From Typhlomys cinereus (Eukaryota; Chordata; Mammalia; Rodentia; Platacanthomyidae): a DNA stretch of 64,000 nt. Shown here in pieces: positions 36,452-46,945 of this stretch. Each line of letters begins with the position of its first letter. Position 1 is the stretch's first letter. The DNA lies in contig JALPQD010000125.1 in NCBI GenBank assembly GCA_023101885.1, forward strand, positions 62,001-126,000, in the 5' to 3' direction. Both the position numbers and the translations under genes were made by a program. The notes beneath the pieces are model-generated. The model was not told the origin of the DNA. It saw only the letters and a program-made list of their open reading frames with translations, and made no database searches.

Positions 36452-37096
36452 ATACAGTGCCCAGCAGGATGGAGTGAAGGGCATTGCAAGAGCAGCAAAA
36501 CTGCAAAAGAAAATCAACAAACCACAATCCAGAACTTCAGAGATTCTATATCAACCACCTAGAACTAGGCTAGACTAATCTCTCCCCATCCTGAAGCTTA
36601 GGGAAATTTGCGGAAGAAGGGGCGGTAAGAGTGTAAGAGCAAAAGGATGGGAGGAGCAATGATTTGCAAGATACTCCACACAAGTTAGGGCCGAAGCAAT
36701 CATAATTGGACTTTGCATGCCCTGCGCAATGTCCAACACACTATTGACCTCACAAAGTCTAGCATTTGCTAAAGGCACCAAGATCCTTGGAGGCAAGGGA
36801 TTGGCAGCCACAGTAGTGTTCCTATGCTTAAGGGGAACACGGGGAAGGGTTCAGGGAAATGCCACTGGGTCCTTGTATGTCATCGGAGAGGAGGATCCAG
36901 AGGAGAGTCAGGCATGCATATTAAAGGACTCTCTGGGAATTGGGGCGGGAGGCACTGGGGGATGGGGATGGAGGGGTGAGGGGAGGAGGAGTAGGGGGTT
37001 CGGGGGGGTGGAGGGAGGGAGGAAACCGGTGTACCTATTAAGTTTGTATGAGCGGAAATAATAATAAAAAATGTTTAAAAAATACTTTCTGTTCTT

Positions 37097-38316
37097 TTCA
37101 CAAAAGAAACATTATTCAAGGGTTGGGGATGGTTTGGGGAGTTATTTAGTCTTTTCCATTGGAGCCCGTAAGAAATACTTCACGATGAAAACCTATCAAT
37201 GAGTAGATATTTTATCACATCTGTGTTAATTCAAGACTTCTGATTTATCATTAATAAGACATTTGGCTAGAAAATGATGTCCGTATTTGATAGTCTGGTA
37301 ACTTCTCTCTCTCTTTTTATGCCACAATAACTGCCCAGTCTTACTGCTGCCCATTATTAATGTGTAAAGTTTTATGGACTAAGTAACATCAAATGAGGCA
37401 GTGTCAAGCAGACACACCAGTTGGAGCATTTGGACAGGAAAGAAAGCTACGAGGTCTATGCCAGCCTTGCTTGTCATTTTACTGGGTATTGATCCCGTTT
37501 TACACACTGATTTAGCATCCTAAATTACGATACAGTATTTAAATTTAAATACCAGTTGAGAGCTCCCATCTCAAAGGTTGCTCTAAGTCATAGCCATTTT
37601 TGACTCTGATGGTCTCTGCTTCTCCGGAGTGGGTATTTTTATTAGAATTGCTCATAAAAGACTTCATGGCAGTTAACTCTGCAGTGAGAGGATATGTGGT
37701 ACTTTATAAGTGTCTGGGGTGCTGGGAAGCCATGTAACAAGAATACTCGAAAGATAACGGTCGTGAAAGGAATGCTGAGGTCACTCGTCCAGGCTGCTCT
37801 CTCTAGGTAGGCTTGCACTTAGAACCTTCCCCAAAATCTCGAGAAAGCAGGGTTCTCTGGGTTTTCTTAGTCACAAAGTTCACTATCAAGAAGTCTAACA
37901 CTCAGGGCAACTTTATCCAGTATCTCCCCAACACTTGCATTTTGCACTTGCCAGTCTATTTCTCTCACATGAAGGAATTTTGAGTTCCCAATAGCCAACC
38001 ACAGGAGGAAGCAAGGCATAATGTGTTGGTCAAACGTTCTGAAAATTAGAAGTCCATACATTTTTAATTAGGTATAATGCATTACACTCCAGGTGTTGTA
38101 TATATAGTTTCTGCTTCTTGTATATGCACCAGAGTTTTTTTTTTTTTTTTTTTGCCAGTGGAATATGGCAATATACCAGAACCTCTTTTTCTTTAGCATC
38201 AGGCAAGATGGGTTATTCTACAGTCTCTCTTAAGAAAGTATTAATTTTCTAAATTACAGAATACATGCTATTGTCCTGAAGTATTTAATGTTCAACTATT
38301 GGGAAGCAAGAAAGAA
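37097..38316. other. Unannotated AT-rich single-copy DNA
   Basis: No gene or recognised repeat; a T17-18 homopolymer lies at 38136-38153. Confidence 0.5.
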
Positions 38317-38402
38317 GGAAGGAAGGAAGGAAGGAAGGAAGGAAGGAAGGAAGGAAGGAAGGAAGGAAGGAAGGAAGGAAGGAAGGAAGGAAGGAAGGAA
38401 GG
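38317..38402. repeat. (GGAA)21 microsatellite
   Basis: An unbroken GGAA run of about 86 bp. GGAA is the ETS-factor core, and long GGAA arrays are known to act as enhancers when bound by EWS-FLI-type fusions in human cells. A normal role here is unproven. Confidence 0.97.
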
Positions 38403-38439
38403 AGTATATCATCATCATCATTGTTACTGTTTTTTTTTT

Positions 38440-38518
38440 TAGGTGGGGTCTCATTATATAGCACAGGCAGGCCAGGAATGCACGGCAGTCCTCCTGCCTC
38501 AGTCTCTCAAGAGCTGAC
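38440..38518 (-). repeat. B1 SINE fragment
   Basis: Reversed B1: 'ggtggggtctcattatatag', 'caggccaggaatgcacggca' and 'tcctcctgcctcagtctctc'. Confidence 0.75.
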
Positions 38519-39084
38519 AGTAGAAGTGTTCAGTGCTTGTAAGACCATGTGGAATCCATACCCACCCCTGGAGTCTTCTATAAGGCCACCCCACTTCTCA
38601 TTACTCATCATTGAGACCAGGGAGAGCTCAGAAAGAGCAGATAAACATCCATTAGCCAAAGGTGATTCTGTGTTTCCTGCAAAGGAGAAGGAACCGTGAG
38701 TGACTAGGTAGATTACTGGGAAGATTCTGGTCATAGGAGGGCCATGGAAGGGCCATGGAAGAAAGTAATGTAATTTATCCATCTAAGATGATGCTTTTCT
38801 TGCCCATCTTTCTTCTGACATCTTGCAGCAAAACTATCAATTCTTCCCTTAAGAGAGTGGAAGAAAAAGAACTCCCAAGCCAAGTCCAAAACAAATTTAA
38901 GGCACACGGTTTTTCTATGAAAGTCTTACGGTTTCAGAAGCCTTGGTTGATGCCATTCATTAGTTTACAATAATGAACTGAATCACTAACTAATATCTTT
39001 TTCTTTTGATCAAAAATACCAACTCACCAGGTCAGATGTCTTACTATCACACGCATCCCTCAGCAAATCAGTCCAACATGTAAT
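38519..39084. other. Unannotated single-copy DNA
   Basis: No gene or recognisable repeat. Confidence 0.5.
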
Positions 39085-39176
39085 TGAGTCCTAGATAGGC
39101 AGCATTACCTGGGAACGTGTTCACAATGCTCCTGCCCAGGACTCTGCCTAGGCCAGGTGAAAAACACTGCATTAAG
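39085..39176. repeat. MER5A-like DNA transposon remnant
   Basis: 'gcagcattacctgggaacgt' and the terminal 'gtgaaaaacactgcatta' resemble the ends of the nonautonomous hAT element MER5A. The middle is eroded. Confidence 0.4.
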
Positions 39177-39179
39177 GAG

Positions 39180-39290
39180 TACTTCCATTTTATATATGAG
39201 AAATCTGAGGCAGAAGAATTGAAACCAATTTCCCAGCACATAGAAGTGGAAGTTGGTTGAATCTTCATGACTCCAACACCCTTACTGTCC
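39180..39290 (-). repeat. MIR SINE fragment
   Basis: 'ttccattttatatatgagaa' followed by 'atctgaggcagaagaattga' and 'cccagcacatagaagtggaa' follows the reversed MIR core. Confidence 0.55.
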
Positions 39291-40052
39291 ACCACTAAAG
39301 GCTTGCAGTGTAATAGACAATGGTTTCCTTGGGAACCAAAGGTCAAGATCATAGATAAATAGGACATACTCTATAGAGGAAGAATATACAATGTAAAGTA
39401 ACTAACAACATGTGACTTAACACATACATGCCTTGCTTGGCCAAATTTCTGTCTATAAAATACACAAACTGACAAAGTTATAATCCAAATTTCACATTTC
39501 ACAAAATGTGAAATTTGAATGCCAAGTGAGTGATGGAAAAGAGTGACTGGAATCAGAAACTCTCCATCTGAGAGGGCAGCCGCTGGATGAATTCTCTAGA
39601 CCAAAAAAAAAAAAAGCTTCTCAAAAGAAAAGTCGGGGATCCAAACTTGTGAATGGAATAGTATAGCTTTCAAACACTAGCTATTAATTCATATCTTAAA
39701 AAGAGCTATATGGATCAAAATCAAAACAGAACAAAGCATTTCACTTACAGAGTGCCATGTTGCAACCTCTGGCTGAGAAACCCTCGTAACATTTAATGAA
39801 CCCAGACGAAAAGGCTGAAGGAATATAAGGTTTATGGAAAATATGTGTGAGGGGAGGCATGGGAAATTGAATTCATAGAACTGTGCTAAGTGATTCCTTT
39901 ATCAAACATGTGCCCTAGTGTCTGCTTTGATTAATTCAGAGTTTGAAGCAGCATTTCATATTGTCTCCAGGCTTTTAGAATCATTACTGGGATCATGTGA
40001 CGGCAGACCCTGGTTTCATGAGCGACTGTTAAAGTGTTAGGAAATTACTTTT

Positions 40053-40056
<4 letters not shown>
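39291..40056. other. Unannotated DNA with one perfect hairpin
   Basis: A 14-bp perfect inverted repeat with a 4-nt loop sits at 39486-39517 (arms 39486-39499 and 39504-39517). No gene or known repeat is seen around it. Confidence 0.6.
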
Positions 40057-40105
<49 letters not shown>

Positions 40106-40114
40106 CGCGCGCGC
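40057..40114. repeat. (GT)n-(GC)n alternating run
   Basis: Strict purine-pyrimidine alternation for nearly 60 bp: GT units, then mixed GC/GT to GCGCGCGC at 40105-40114. Such runs favour left-handed Z-DNA under negative supercoiling. Confidence 0.95.
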
Positions 40115-41110
40115 ATGATGTCTTTGTGGTTGCCATTTTAAATTTTCATCGAGAAAGCCACTCTGTAGACTGAAACAAACATTCAGAAGAAGCATGTTTG
40201 GAAAGGTTGCTGCAAAACCCATCTCGACTGCAAACAGAAGTGATTTTAATGCCTGTTATTTTGGAAGCAGTTCAAAGTTGTTTTTTCCATTGTAAATAGC
40301 GTTAAAGTGCTCTGTGGAGGCAAGTATTACTCTTTCCTTGGCCCACTGCACTTCAGTAATGGCTCTTAGACACTGAAGGCACAACAATACGACTCAGGAA
40401 GCTATGTACAATATATCGGGGACGGCAGGGGAGAAATGGGAGGGGAGAGAAGGTCATATGGTAAGTGTAGAGAAGAGAAATTTGGGCGTGGAGACTGTGC
40501 TTGAGAATACCAGCCAAGAGAGGGAACATCTGGAAAACCTGCTCTGTATTATGTGGTCATTCCATAAACTTTTCCAAGGAGTCACATAAGGAGAATATTA
40601 CATTTTAATTAGAGCTGGGCTCGCTCCAGAGAAAATAAAGGGAAAAAAAGAGGGTGGTTTGGTGAACAAGCTGCTTTTTAGTTTGGCCAGTCTCTGAATT
40701 GCAGTTAACCACTTAACTGCCTCTCAGTTGTGTGCTGTGTGTTGAAACCACTTGTGAGTCAATAGAGCAGCCCCATGGGTCTCTGCCCAGCATTAACATA
40801 GGAAAGGACAGCAGAAGCATTTGGATAGGGATGAACTGGAGAAAAGAGATCACACACTTGGGACATTTTTATGTAGAAGGGACCAGACTCCTGGTATGTT
40901 TTGTGTGTATGTTTTTGAAATATTTACTTAGTAAATGAACTAACGACAAAGTTAAATTAAAAAAATATGATTATCATGTTATCTACAAGCTGCTAATATT
41001 TTGTCATTGAGGAAAAAGTACAAGTAGTACTATGTCATGAATGAAACAGTTCATATGTCTTGAGTCCTCCTAATAAAAATTAAATGCACTCTTAAAAGCT
41101 AACAGATTAT
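40115..41110. other. Unannotated single-copy DNA
   Basis: No gene or recognisable repeat. Confidence 0.5.
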
Positions 41111-41125
41111 TGTTGCCATCTTTAA

Positions 41126-41404
41126 CTTTTTTTATTATTTATTCAATTGTGCGTGTATGTGTGTGTGCATGTGTGTATGTATATGTGTGTGTAGAACCAC
41201 GGACAAATTCGGGAACCACCATGGACGCCTCCATCTCCTCCTTGTTTACTCTGTCCAGGGATTCACAGGTTCCGCCCTACCAGGACCAGAAATGCAGGCC
41301 GCCCCCGCTTCCGCCTGGCGTCTATACGTGGGGTCTAGGACCCGAACTCAGGACCTTCCGCCTGCAAAGTGGAGGCTTAACCCCTGAGCCACCTCTCCAG
41401 CCCC
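41126..41404 (-). repeat. Young Dip SINE with 15-bp target-site duplication
   Basis: Reversed copy: T-rich end, GT-rich region, CpG-rich body ('ggccgcccccgcttccgcct') and the reversed A box 'cttaacccctgagccacctc'. Perfect duplications TGTTGCCATCTTTAA flank it at 41111-41125 and 41405-41419. An open frame of 104 codons runs antisense to the element and is not a gene. Confidence 0.95.
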
Positions 41405-41530
41405 TGTTGCCATCTTTAAATTAAGCATCTAACAAAACAAAAATTAAATGATGAAGCTTAACAGGTGTAATACGAAGTGAAAAAAATTGTTGAAAAATGC
41501 AAAAGGAGTATCTTTTTAGAATTTGTTCTT

Positions 41531-41828
41531 TTTTTTTTTAAATTTTTTTTATTATTATTATTTATTCAATTGTGAGTATGTGTGCGTGTGTATGTATGTA
41601 TGTGTGTGTCTGTGTGTGTAGAACCACGGACGAACTCCGGAACCACCATGGACGCCTCCACCTCCTCCTTGTCATTCTGCCCCGGGATTCACAGGCTCCG
41701 CCCTACCAGGACTGGAAACGCAGGCCGCCCCCGCTTCCGCCTGGCGTCTATACGTGGGATCTGGGATCCGAACTCAGGACCTTCTGCCTGCAAGGCAGAG
41801 GCTTAACCCCTGAGCCACCTCTCCAGCC
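41531..41828 (-). repeat. Young Dip SINE
   Basis: Nearly identical in plan to its neighbour at 41126, with the same body landmarks and the reversed A box at 41803-41822. The duplication flanking it is only weakly visible ('gtatctttttag' at 41508, 'gtgatctctag' at 41830). Confidence 0.93.
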
Positions 41829-43435
41829 TGTGATCTCTAGCTTTTGTTCCTTCTTGTTACTTGGTTGCTCATGAAGTATACTTATTAGGCCCCAGCTATA
41901 TTGTGGGTACTTTCCAAAAGTCTATGGAAGTATAATAAACTACTTTTCTCAAAGAACTAACATCCAAGAGACAAGCTGTAGAGTCTAGCATGATATACAC
42001 AATGGCATAATGTTGACTGTCGAGCTAATAGTTCAAAAATTAGCATCATAGGTTCTGGGCATAGAGGAAGCTTCATGGCTTCCAGGGGAAACAAGAGATT
42101 GCATTGGACACTGAAGGTCAAGTGCAATATGGGCAGATGGCAGAGGCAGAGCAGGCAGAAAGTAAGTTATTCAAGCAAACATGAGCCCGGGAAGGCATTG
42201 TCATTATGAGTGTTCAGAGAACAAACCAGCATGGCTGAGCAGTGGTATCACGCTGAAGCTAACATTTGGAAGGAGCTAGTGACCAGAATGTACAGAACCT
42301 ATACAAGTATGGAAGACCCTGCTTGAGAAGGATCTCTGGCGGAGAGAAGAAAAACTAGCAAATGAAAAAGGTCCAAAATTAGCAGCTAAAAATTCTACAA
42401 ATACATATACCCTAAACATTCCAAAAAAATGTAAAAGGAAGATATTCCCAAACATGCAAGGAATTTGGGGTTTCCTCAAATGGCAACTGTAGTTTGGATA
42501 TAAATGTCCATTAAATTTTTTCTAGGTTTCTTTCCCTTATGCCCCAGGCCCCAGATTGTTCAGCCATCTGAAACGATCTAAATTCCTGACCCTTTGTGGT
42601 ATTGACCCTCTGCCAATAACATGTCAACTCCTTCCCTTTCCTCCTCCAGTGTATCTTCTCCAGGTCATTGTTTGCACTTGCATTCAAGCTGTGGGCTTTC
42701 CTAAAGTTGGGAGAAATCTTGCAGAGGAGGAACATGCCATCTGATTCCTGGAACCTCACTCCTTCTACACTCTTCCAGCTGCTGTGCATACACGTGCTGC
42801 TTGGTTTTATTTAATAAGAAAGCTCAAAATGTGTCCCAGTTCAGAACATAACCCTGCATGCTGTTCCCTGTAGCCTAGCCAGAAATCCCATTCTCCTCCT
42901 CCTCTTACTCGATAAACCAAATCTAATTGGAGAATAATTATAAAATACACTGATGTACAATTTGTTTCACTAACTCAATAATTAATTAATACGCTACTTA
43001 TGGTTCAGAAGAGCTCTTAAGACACAGCACACATTCCACTGGATGAAAGAGAATGCCAAAGACATAAACCAGGGCCAGTGTTTTCACATAAGACAGGCCA
43101 GGAGAAAGAGATAAGAGGGGGAAAAGCGAGTTCTCTTTGGCCTTTTAGACTCTGTGGTGAGATGTTTTTAACTTCATTGGGAAGTTCTCCTCTTGCCCTT
43201 TTCTACAAGTGAGGTGGATCGTGTGTTTTCCAGATGCATTGTCAGTAATGTTCATGCAGCTGAATCCCACTGGCTGATGGACATTTATTTACGCTTTCCA
43301 ATCACCAGATGTTCTCCGGTGAGAGAATTAGTCCTAATAGATGGAACCTACTCTCTGTGCTCTTGGTTGATTAGAACACTCATACTTCATAACCATTAAG
43401 ATAATACTCAACTCACAGTTTCTTTTTTGTTGTTG
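41829..43435. other. Unannotated single-copy DNA
   Basis: No gene or recognisable repeat. Confidence 0.5.
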
Positions 43436-43949
43436 TTTTTGTGTGTTTGCTTTCAGGGGCTCATATATTCTAGGCTGTCCTCAAGCTCACTGGATCCTGA
43501 CAATAAATTTGGATTTCTGGTCCTCCTGCCTAATACTGGGACTGCAGGTATGAATCACCATCCCAAGTTTTTTTTTTAATTTTTTTATTATTATTATTTA
43601 TTCAATTGTGCGTGTGTAGTATGTATGTGCGCGTGCATGTGTGTATGTGTGTGTGTAGAACCACGAACGAATTGGGAACCACCATGGACGTCTCCACCTC
43701 CTTCTGCCCCGGGATTCACAGGCTCCGCCCTACCAGGACCAGAAGTGCAGGCCGCCCCTGCTTCCGCCTGGCGTCTATATGTGGGATCTGGGATCCGAAC
43801 TCAGGACCTTCTGCCTGCAAGGCAGAGGCTTAACCCCTGAGCCATCTCTCCAGCCCCACCATCCCAAGTTTTATGCAGTGCTGAAGATCAAACCCATATT
43901 TTCATGCAACTAAGCAAGCCCTCTACCAACCGAGCTACATCTCCAGCCC
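43436..43949 (-). repeat. B4 SINE split by a younger insertion
   Basis: The reversed B1-like part is at 43436-43571 ('ctcctgcctaatactgggac') and the reversed ID-like head at 43857-43949 ('accaaccgagctacatctcc'). The Dip SINE at 43572-43856 separates them, and the two halves rejoin once its target duplication is accounted for. Confidence 0.88.
43572..43856 (-). repeat. Young Dip SINE nested in B4
   Basis: A complete reversed copy flanked by perfect 16-bp duplications CACCATCCCAAGTTTT at 43556-43571 and 43857-43872. The nesting dates it after the B4. The body matches the copies at 17700, 41126 and 41531. Confidence 0.96.
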
Positions 43950-44721
43950 TCCTACTTTCTTTTGTCTATGCACAATTGGGTCTTCCAACAGACAATGACC
44001 TGGAGTTTCCTTTTTGCTGTTTAAAACATGCACTGCACATAAACTAGTCCAGTGGTTTCATTTACAATGATTGATTTTTTTTTTTTTACCTTTGGGAAGG
44101 TGAGAATCAAATCTAAATTGACTTCTTTGCAATTAATGCAACAAACAATTATTAAATGACCATAATATCAAGCTTTTTTTTTTTAGAAAAACCAATGTGC
44201 CTTCTTAAACTGCAGGAGGCTATGTTTTATTACAGCTTTTATAGTTCTTCTAAGATAAGAAGACCAGCTTTTCCCTTAGGGCTTTGGTGAACTCTCCTTA
44301 CAGTGCCCATTTTGGGGAAGGTGCAGTGTTTCACATCTGATGCTAAGTGGGACATTTGATGACACATAACTGTTATTGTCCCTTTCCTCACCTGGCCACA
44401 TATTTCCTATTGCTCCTTATTCTTGGCAGAGCATGCATAACATTTCTCCAGCGCAGGTATGTGCCCATGTCAGAGACTCTTCCTGGAGATCTCATGTTTG
44501 TGCAGCAAAAAGCTCACGATGTCAGACTGTTCCATGTATGAAGGATGAAGACTCAAAACTTACATGATCAGTCATCAAGATCTACATGAAGAAAAGAGTA
44601 AGTCTGTTGCAATACAGTTCATTACTTGTGTCCACATGTAAGTGCTGCTTTATAGAGTTATTGTTCTTAGCATGAAGTTGAAAACTCAGCTTTGACGTTC
44701 CTCGTTTTATAGAAACAACTA
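43950..44721. other. Unannotated single-copy DNA
   Basis: No gene; A/T homopolymer runs lie at 44076-44088 and 44175-44184. Confidence 0.5.
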
Positions 44722-44946
44722 AATGAGATAGTTCAGTGATTAAGTTTCGCCAGCTTGTACACCTGGCAACCTGAATTCACCTTCCAGCACCCTACATGGT
44801 GGAAGGGGAGAACTGACTATTGAAAGTTGTCTTCTGTCCAGCACTCATGCACCATGGCGTGCATTCTCTCTCTCTCCCTCTCTCTTTCTCTTTCCCTCCT
44901 TCCCTTCTTTTCCCTGTTTCTCCCTCTCTCTCCATCAAATAAATAT
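44722..44946 (+). repeat. B3-like SINE with CT-rich tail
   Basis: 'gatagttcagtgattaagtt' is the A-box region and 'gaaagttgtcttctgtccag' the B3-type body. A CT tract at 44865-44932 precedes 'aaataaatatttt'. Confidence 0.75.
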
Positions 44947-45904
44947 TTTCAAAAGAATTTTAAAACAATTGACTAATTACCTCCTTGTTTTCTACAACAG
45001 TATATACTGCTGTGTCACTGTGGTTTCTATCCATCCACATTTCTTCCACACTGGGATATTCTGTAAAGATGTAGGTCTCCTGCTCATACACAGTATAGTC
45101 TGTTATTCAATTCTCCCTTCACTCAATTTATTTTTGCATCCTTTAACAGTAATCTCCTTAACCTGGTAAAAACAACATTTTTGTGAGCTTCCTTTTGGGG
45201 AACATGGATTTATTTTAATTGAGACATCTTTTAAAACTGCCTGTCTGTCTCTGTTTCTGTCTCTCTGTCTCTGTCTCTCTCTGTCTCTCCCTTCCTCCCC
45301 TCCAATGAGATTTTCCTTAACAAAAGGAATTAGTTGAGCCAAATATTCAGGACTCATCCCTGTCAATTCATAAAAGAAATTCTGATGAGAAAATTCCATT
45401 ATTATTATGTGAAGCTGTGATGCTATATTGGATCGAGATAAGACAAACTTGCTTAAATGAATTGCTATTTCAGGATTGAAGGAATTTCTCAACTACAGAA
45501 AACTGAAGAGTGACAATTCTTTTCCCTCAAACTCTAAGTTTAGACTCTTTGTATTTAAGGTTACTGTCATATTTCAGTTTTCAACTGCCTGGAGTCAAGA
45601 GGGAAATATTTCTGCCTGGTTTTTTATTTTGTTTTGTTTTACAAAAAACTAATGATGGTCCAATTACATGTATGGATGTTTTTAATAAAGACAACTGTAG
45701 TGATAGGGCAGACAGATGTATTCAACACTAGAAAGCATCAAATAATCTAATGTGGTAGATTACAGGCTTCCTACTGATAGTCTTCACAGAGTGGAGCCTA
45801 AGTAGTGCACTGAGCAGAGGGGTTGCTTAGTATGTGTTTGCCAGTGGTGATGATAAAGTTCATGCAATGGAGAATGTCTCATACTCCTTTAAGTCATAGG
45901 TCAT
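44947..45904. other. Unannotated DNA with a CTGT/CT tract
   Basis: An impure (CTGT)n/(CT)n tract lies at 45240-45300. It produces the arginine-rich stretch of a 129-codon minus-strand frame (45103-45492), which I reject as a gene. Confidence 0.55.
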
Positions 45905-46000
45905 AAGGATTGTGCTAGCTATGCAAATTCTTGAACTTGTCCCGGAAGTGCAGATTCAGTTGGCCTGGGCCAGGACTCTGGGACCTAGAGTTTTGATCAA
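45905..46000. repeat. Possible MER5A-like remnant
   Basis: 'gcagattcagttggcctggg' recalls the MER5A centre. The rest does not align well by eye. Confidence 0.3.
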
Positions 46001-46017
46001 CTCAGATATATAAATTC

Positions 46018-46431
46018 TGTCGCAGTTCGCCTTCGTGGTTGCTGATAAATGACCATCAAACGGCTTAATGGAACAAGGGATTTATTTCCTTACAACAGTC
46101 TGGTTACAGTTTTCAATACAGCCTGATGGGAGAACGTACACCAACACCAGGGCCGAGGGAACTGGCCACTCCATCTCCACATAATGGCTGAGAGAGGGAT
46201 GATCCTTACTTGCCAGACCAGCGTGTCTGGCCAAGTGTAAAACTTCCTCAACCGGCTCTCAGTATTTTATTCACCTGTTTAGGGCCTAGTTCCACTTAGC
46301 TGGGTCTTCCCCATCAACTAGACAATCTCCTGCAGGTTTGCTCTGGGCTTAACTCAACCACTAATCTCCACAAATGTGCCCAGAGCTCAAACCCTCAACT
46401 GTCAAGTTGACACCTGTGCCCAACTCTGACA
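46018..46431 (-). mobile_element. MaLR-type solo LTR
   Basis: Reversed LTR: TG...CA bounds, a reversed polyadenylation signal in 'gggatttatttccttacaac', and the other end 'caactgtcaagttgacacct', a hallmark of the rodent ORR1/MT type. No internal region follows, so it is a solo LTR of a non-coding MaLR retroelement. Confidence 0.75.
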
Positions 46432-46650
46432 GAGTCCATGGGTCACATTCAGTGATAATGCTATAGCTCATCACTTATGAAGGAAGCATAATTTCTTTCC
46501 ATCTAGTCATGAAGTACTGCACAAAGCCACAGAGTGACGAATGGTCTCTGAGGAACAGAAGAGACACTGCCAGACTGGAAGAGAAGGAACTCTGTTCACT
46601 TGTGCATTCATCCTTTCCTTCCCTCTTTTCTTTTTCTTTTCTCTCTTTTT

Positions 46651-46945
46651 CCTGTGTGCATGTGTGTTTGCATATAGATGGATGTACTTATGCATGTGAG
46701 TATGCATACTAGAGGACACATGAGTATGTATGCCTGTGGAGGCCCAGGGGTGACTCAGGAATCATCCTGGATTGTTCCTCCTCCTTATTCTTTTGCTCTG
46801 GGTTTTCTCAGGCTCCACCTTCCAGAGTCAGAAGTGTAGACTATGGACACACCCACCTGACATTTCTATGTGGGATCTCAGGAACTGAACTCAAGTCCTT
46901 TTTCTTAGAGGCAAAGGCTTTAACAACTAAACCCTCTCCACAGCC
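46651..46945 (-). repeat. Dip-type SINE, older
   Basis: Reversed body 'ggtgactcaggaatcatcct' and 'catttctatgtgggatctca' ends in a decayed A box, 'ctttaacaactaaaccctct'. Confidence 0.8.

Larger units (their letters stand above)
35577..37068 (+). mobile_element. 5'-truncated L1 with target-site duplication
   Basis: The copy starts inside ORF2 and runs through a 3'-UTR to an AATAATAAAAA end. Flanking duplications are 35560-35576 and 37080-37096, 16 of 17 matching, and they extend imperfectly to 28 bp (35549 and 37069). The 3'-UTR carries a G-rich tract at about 36945-37025 and shares about 415 bp with the partial copy at 33955. One C-terminal segment is open, so the insertion is fairly recent, but the truncated copy cannot mobilise itself. 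Confidence 0.93.

Noticed and set aside
41110..41874. Plus-strand frames of 104 and 100 codons with a shared peptide
   Set aside because: Both are antisense reads of Dip SINE copies; shared sequence reflects the repeat, not a gene family.
45103..45492. 129-codon minus-strand frame with an R/D/Q-rich stretch
   Set aside because: The charged stretch is the translation of a CTGT/CT microsatellite.
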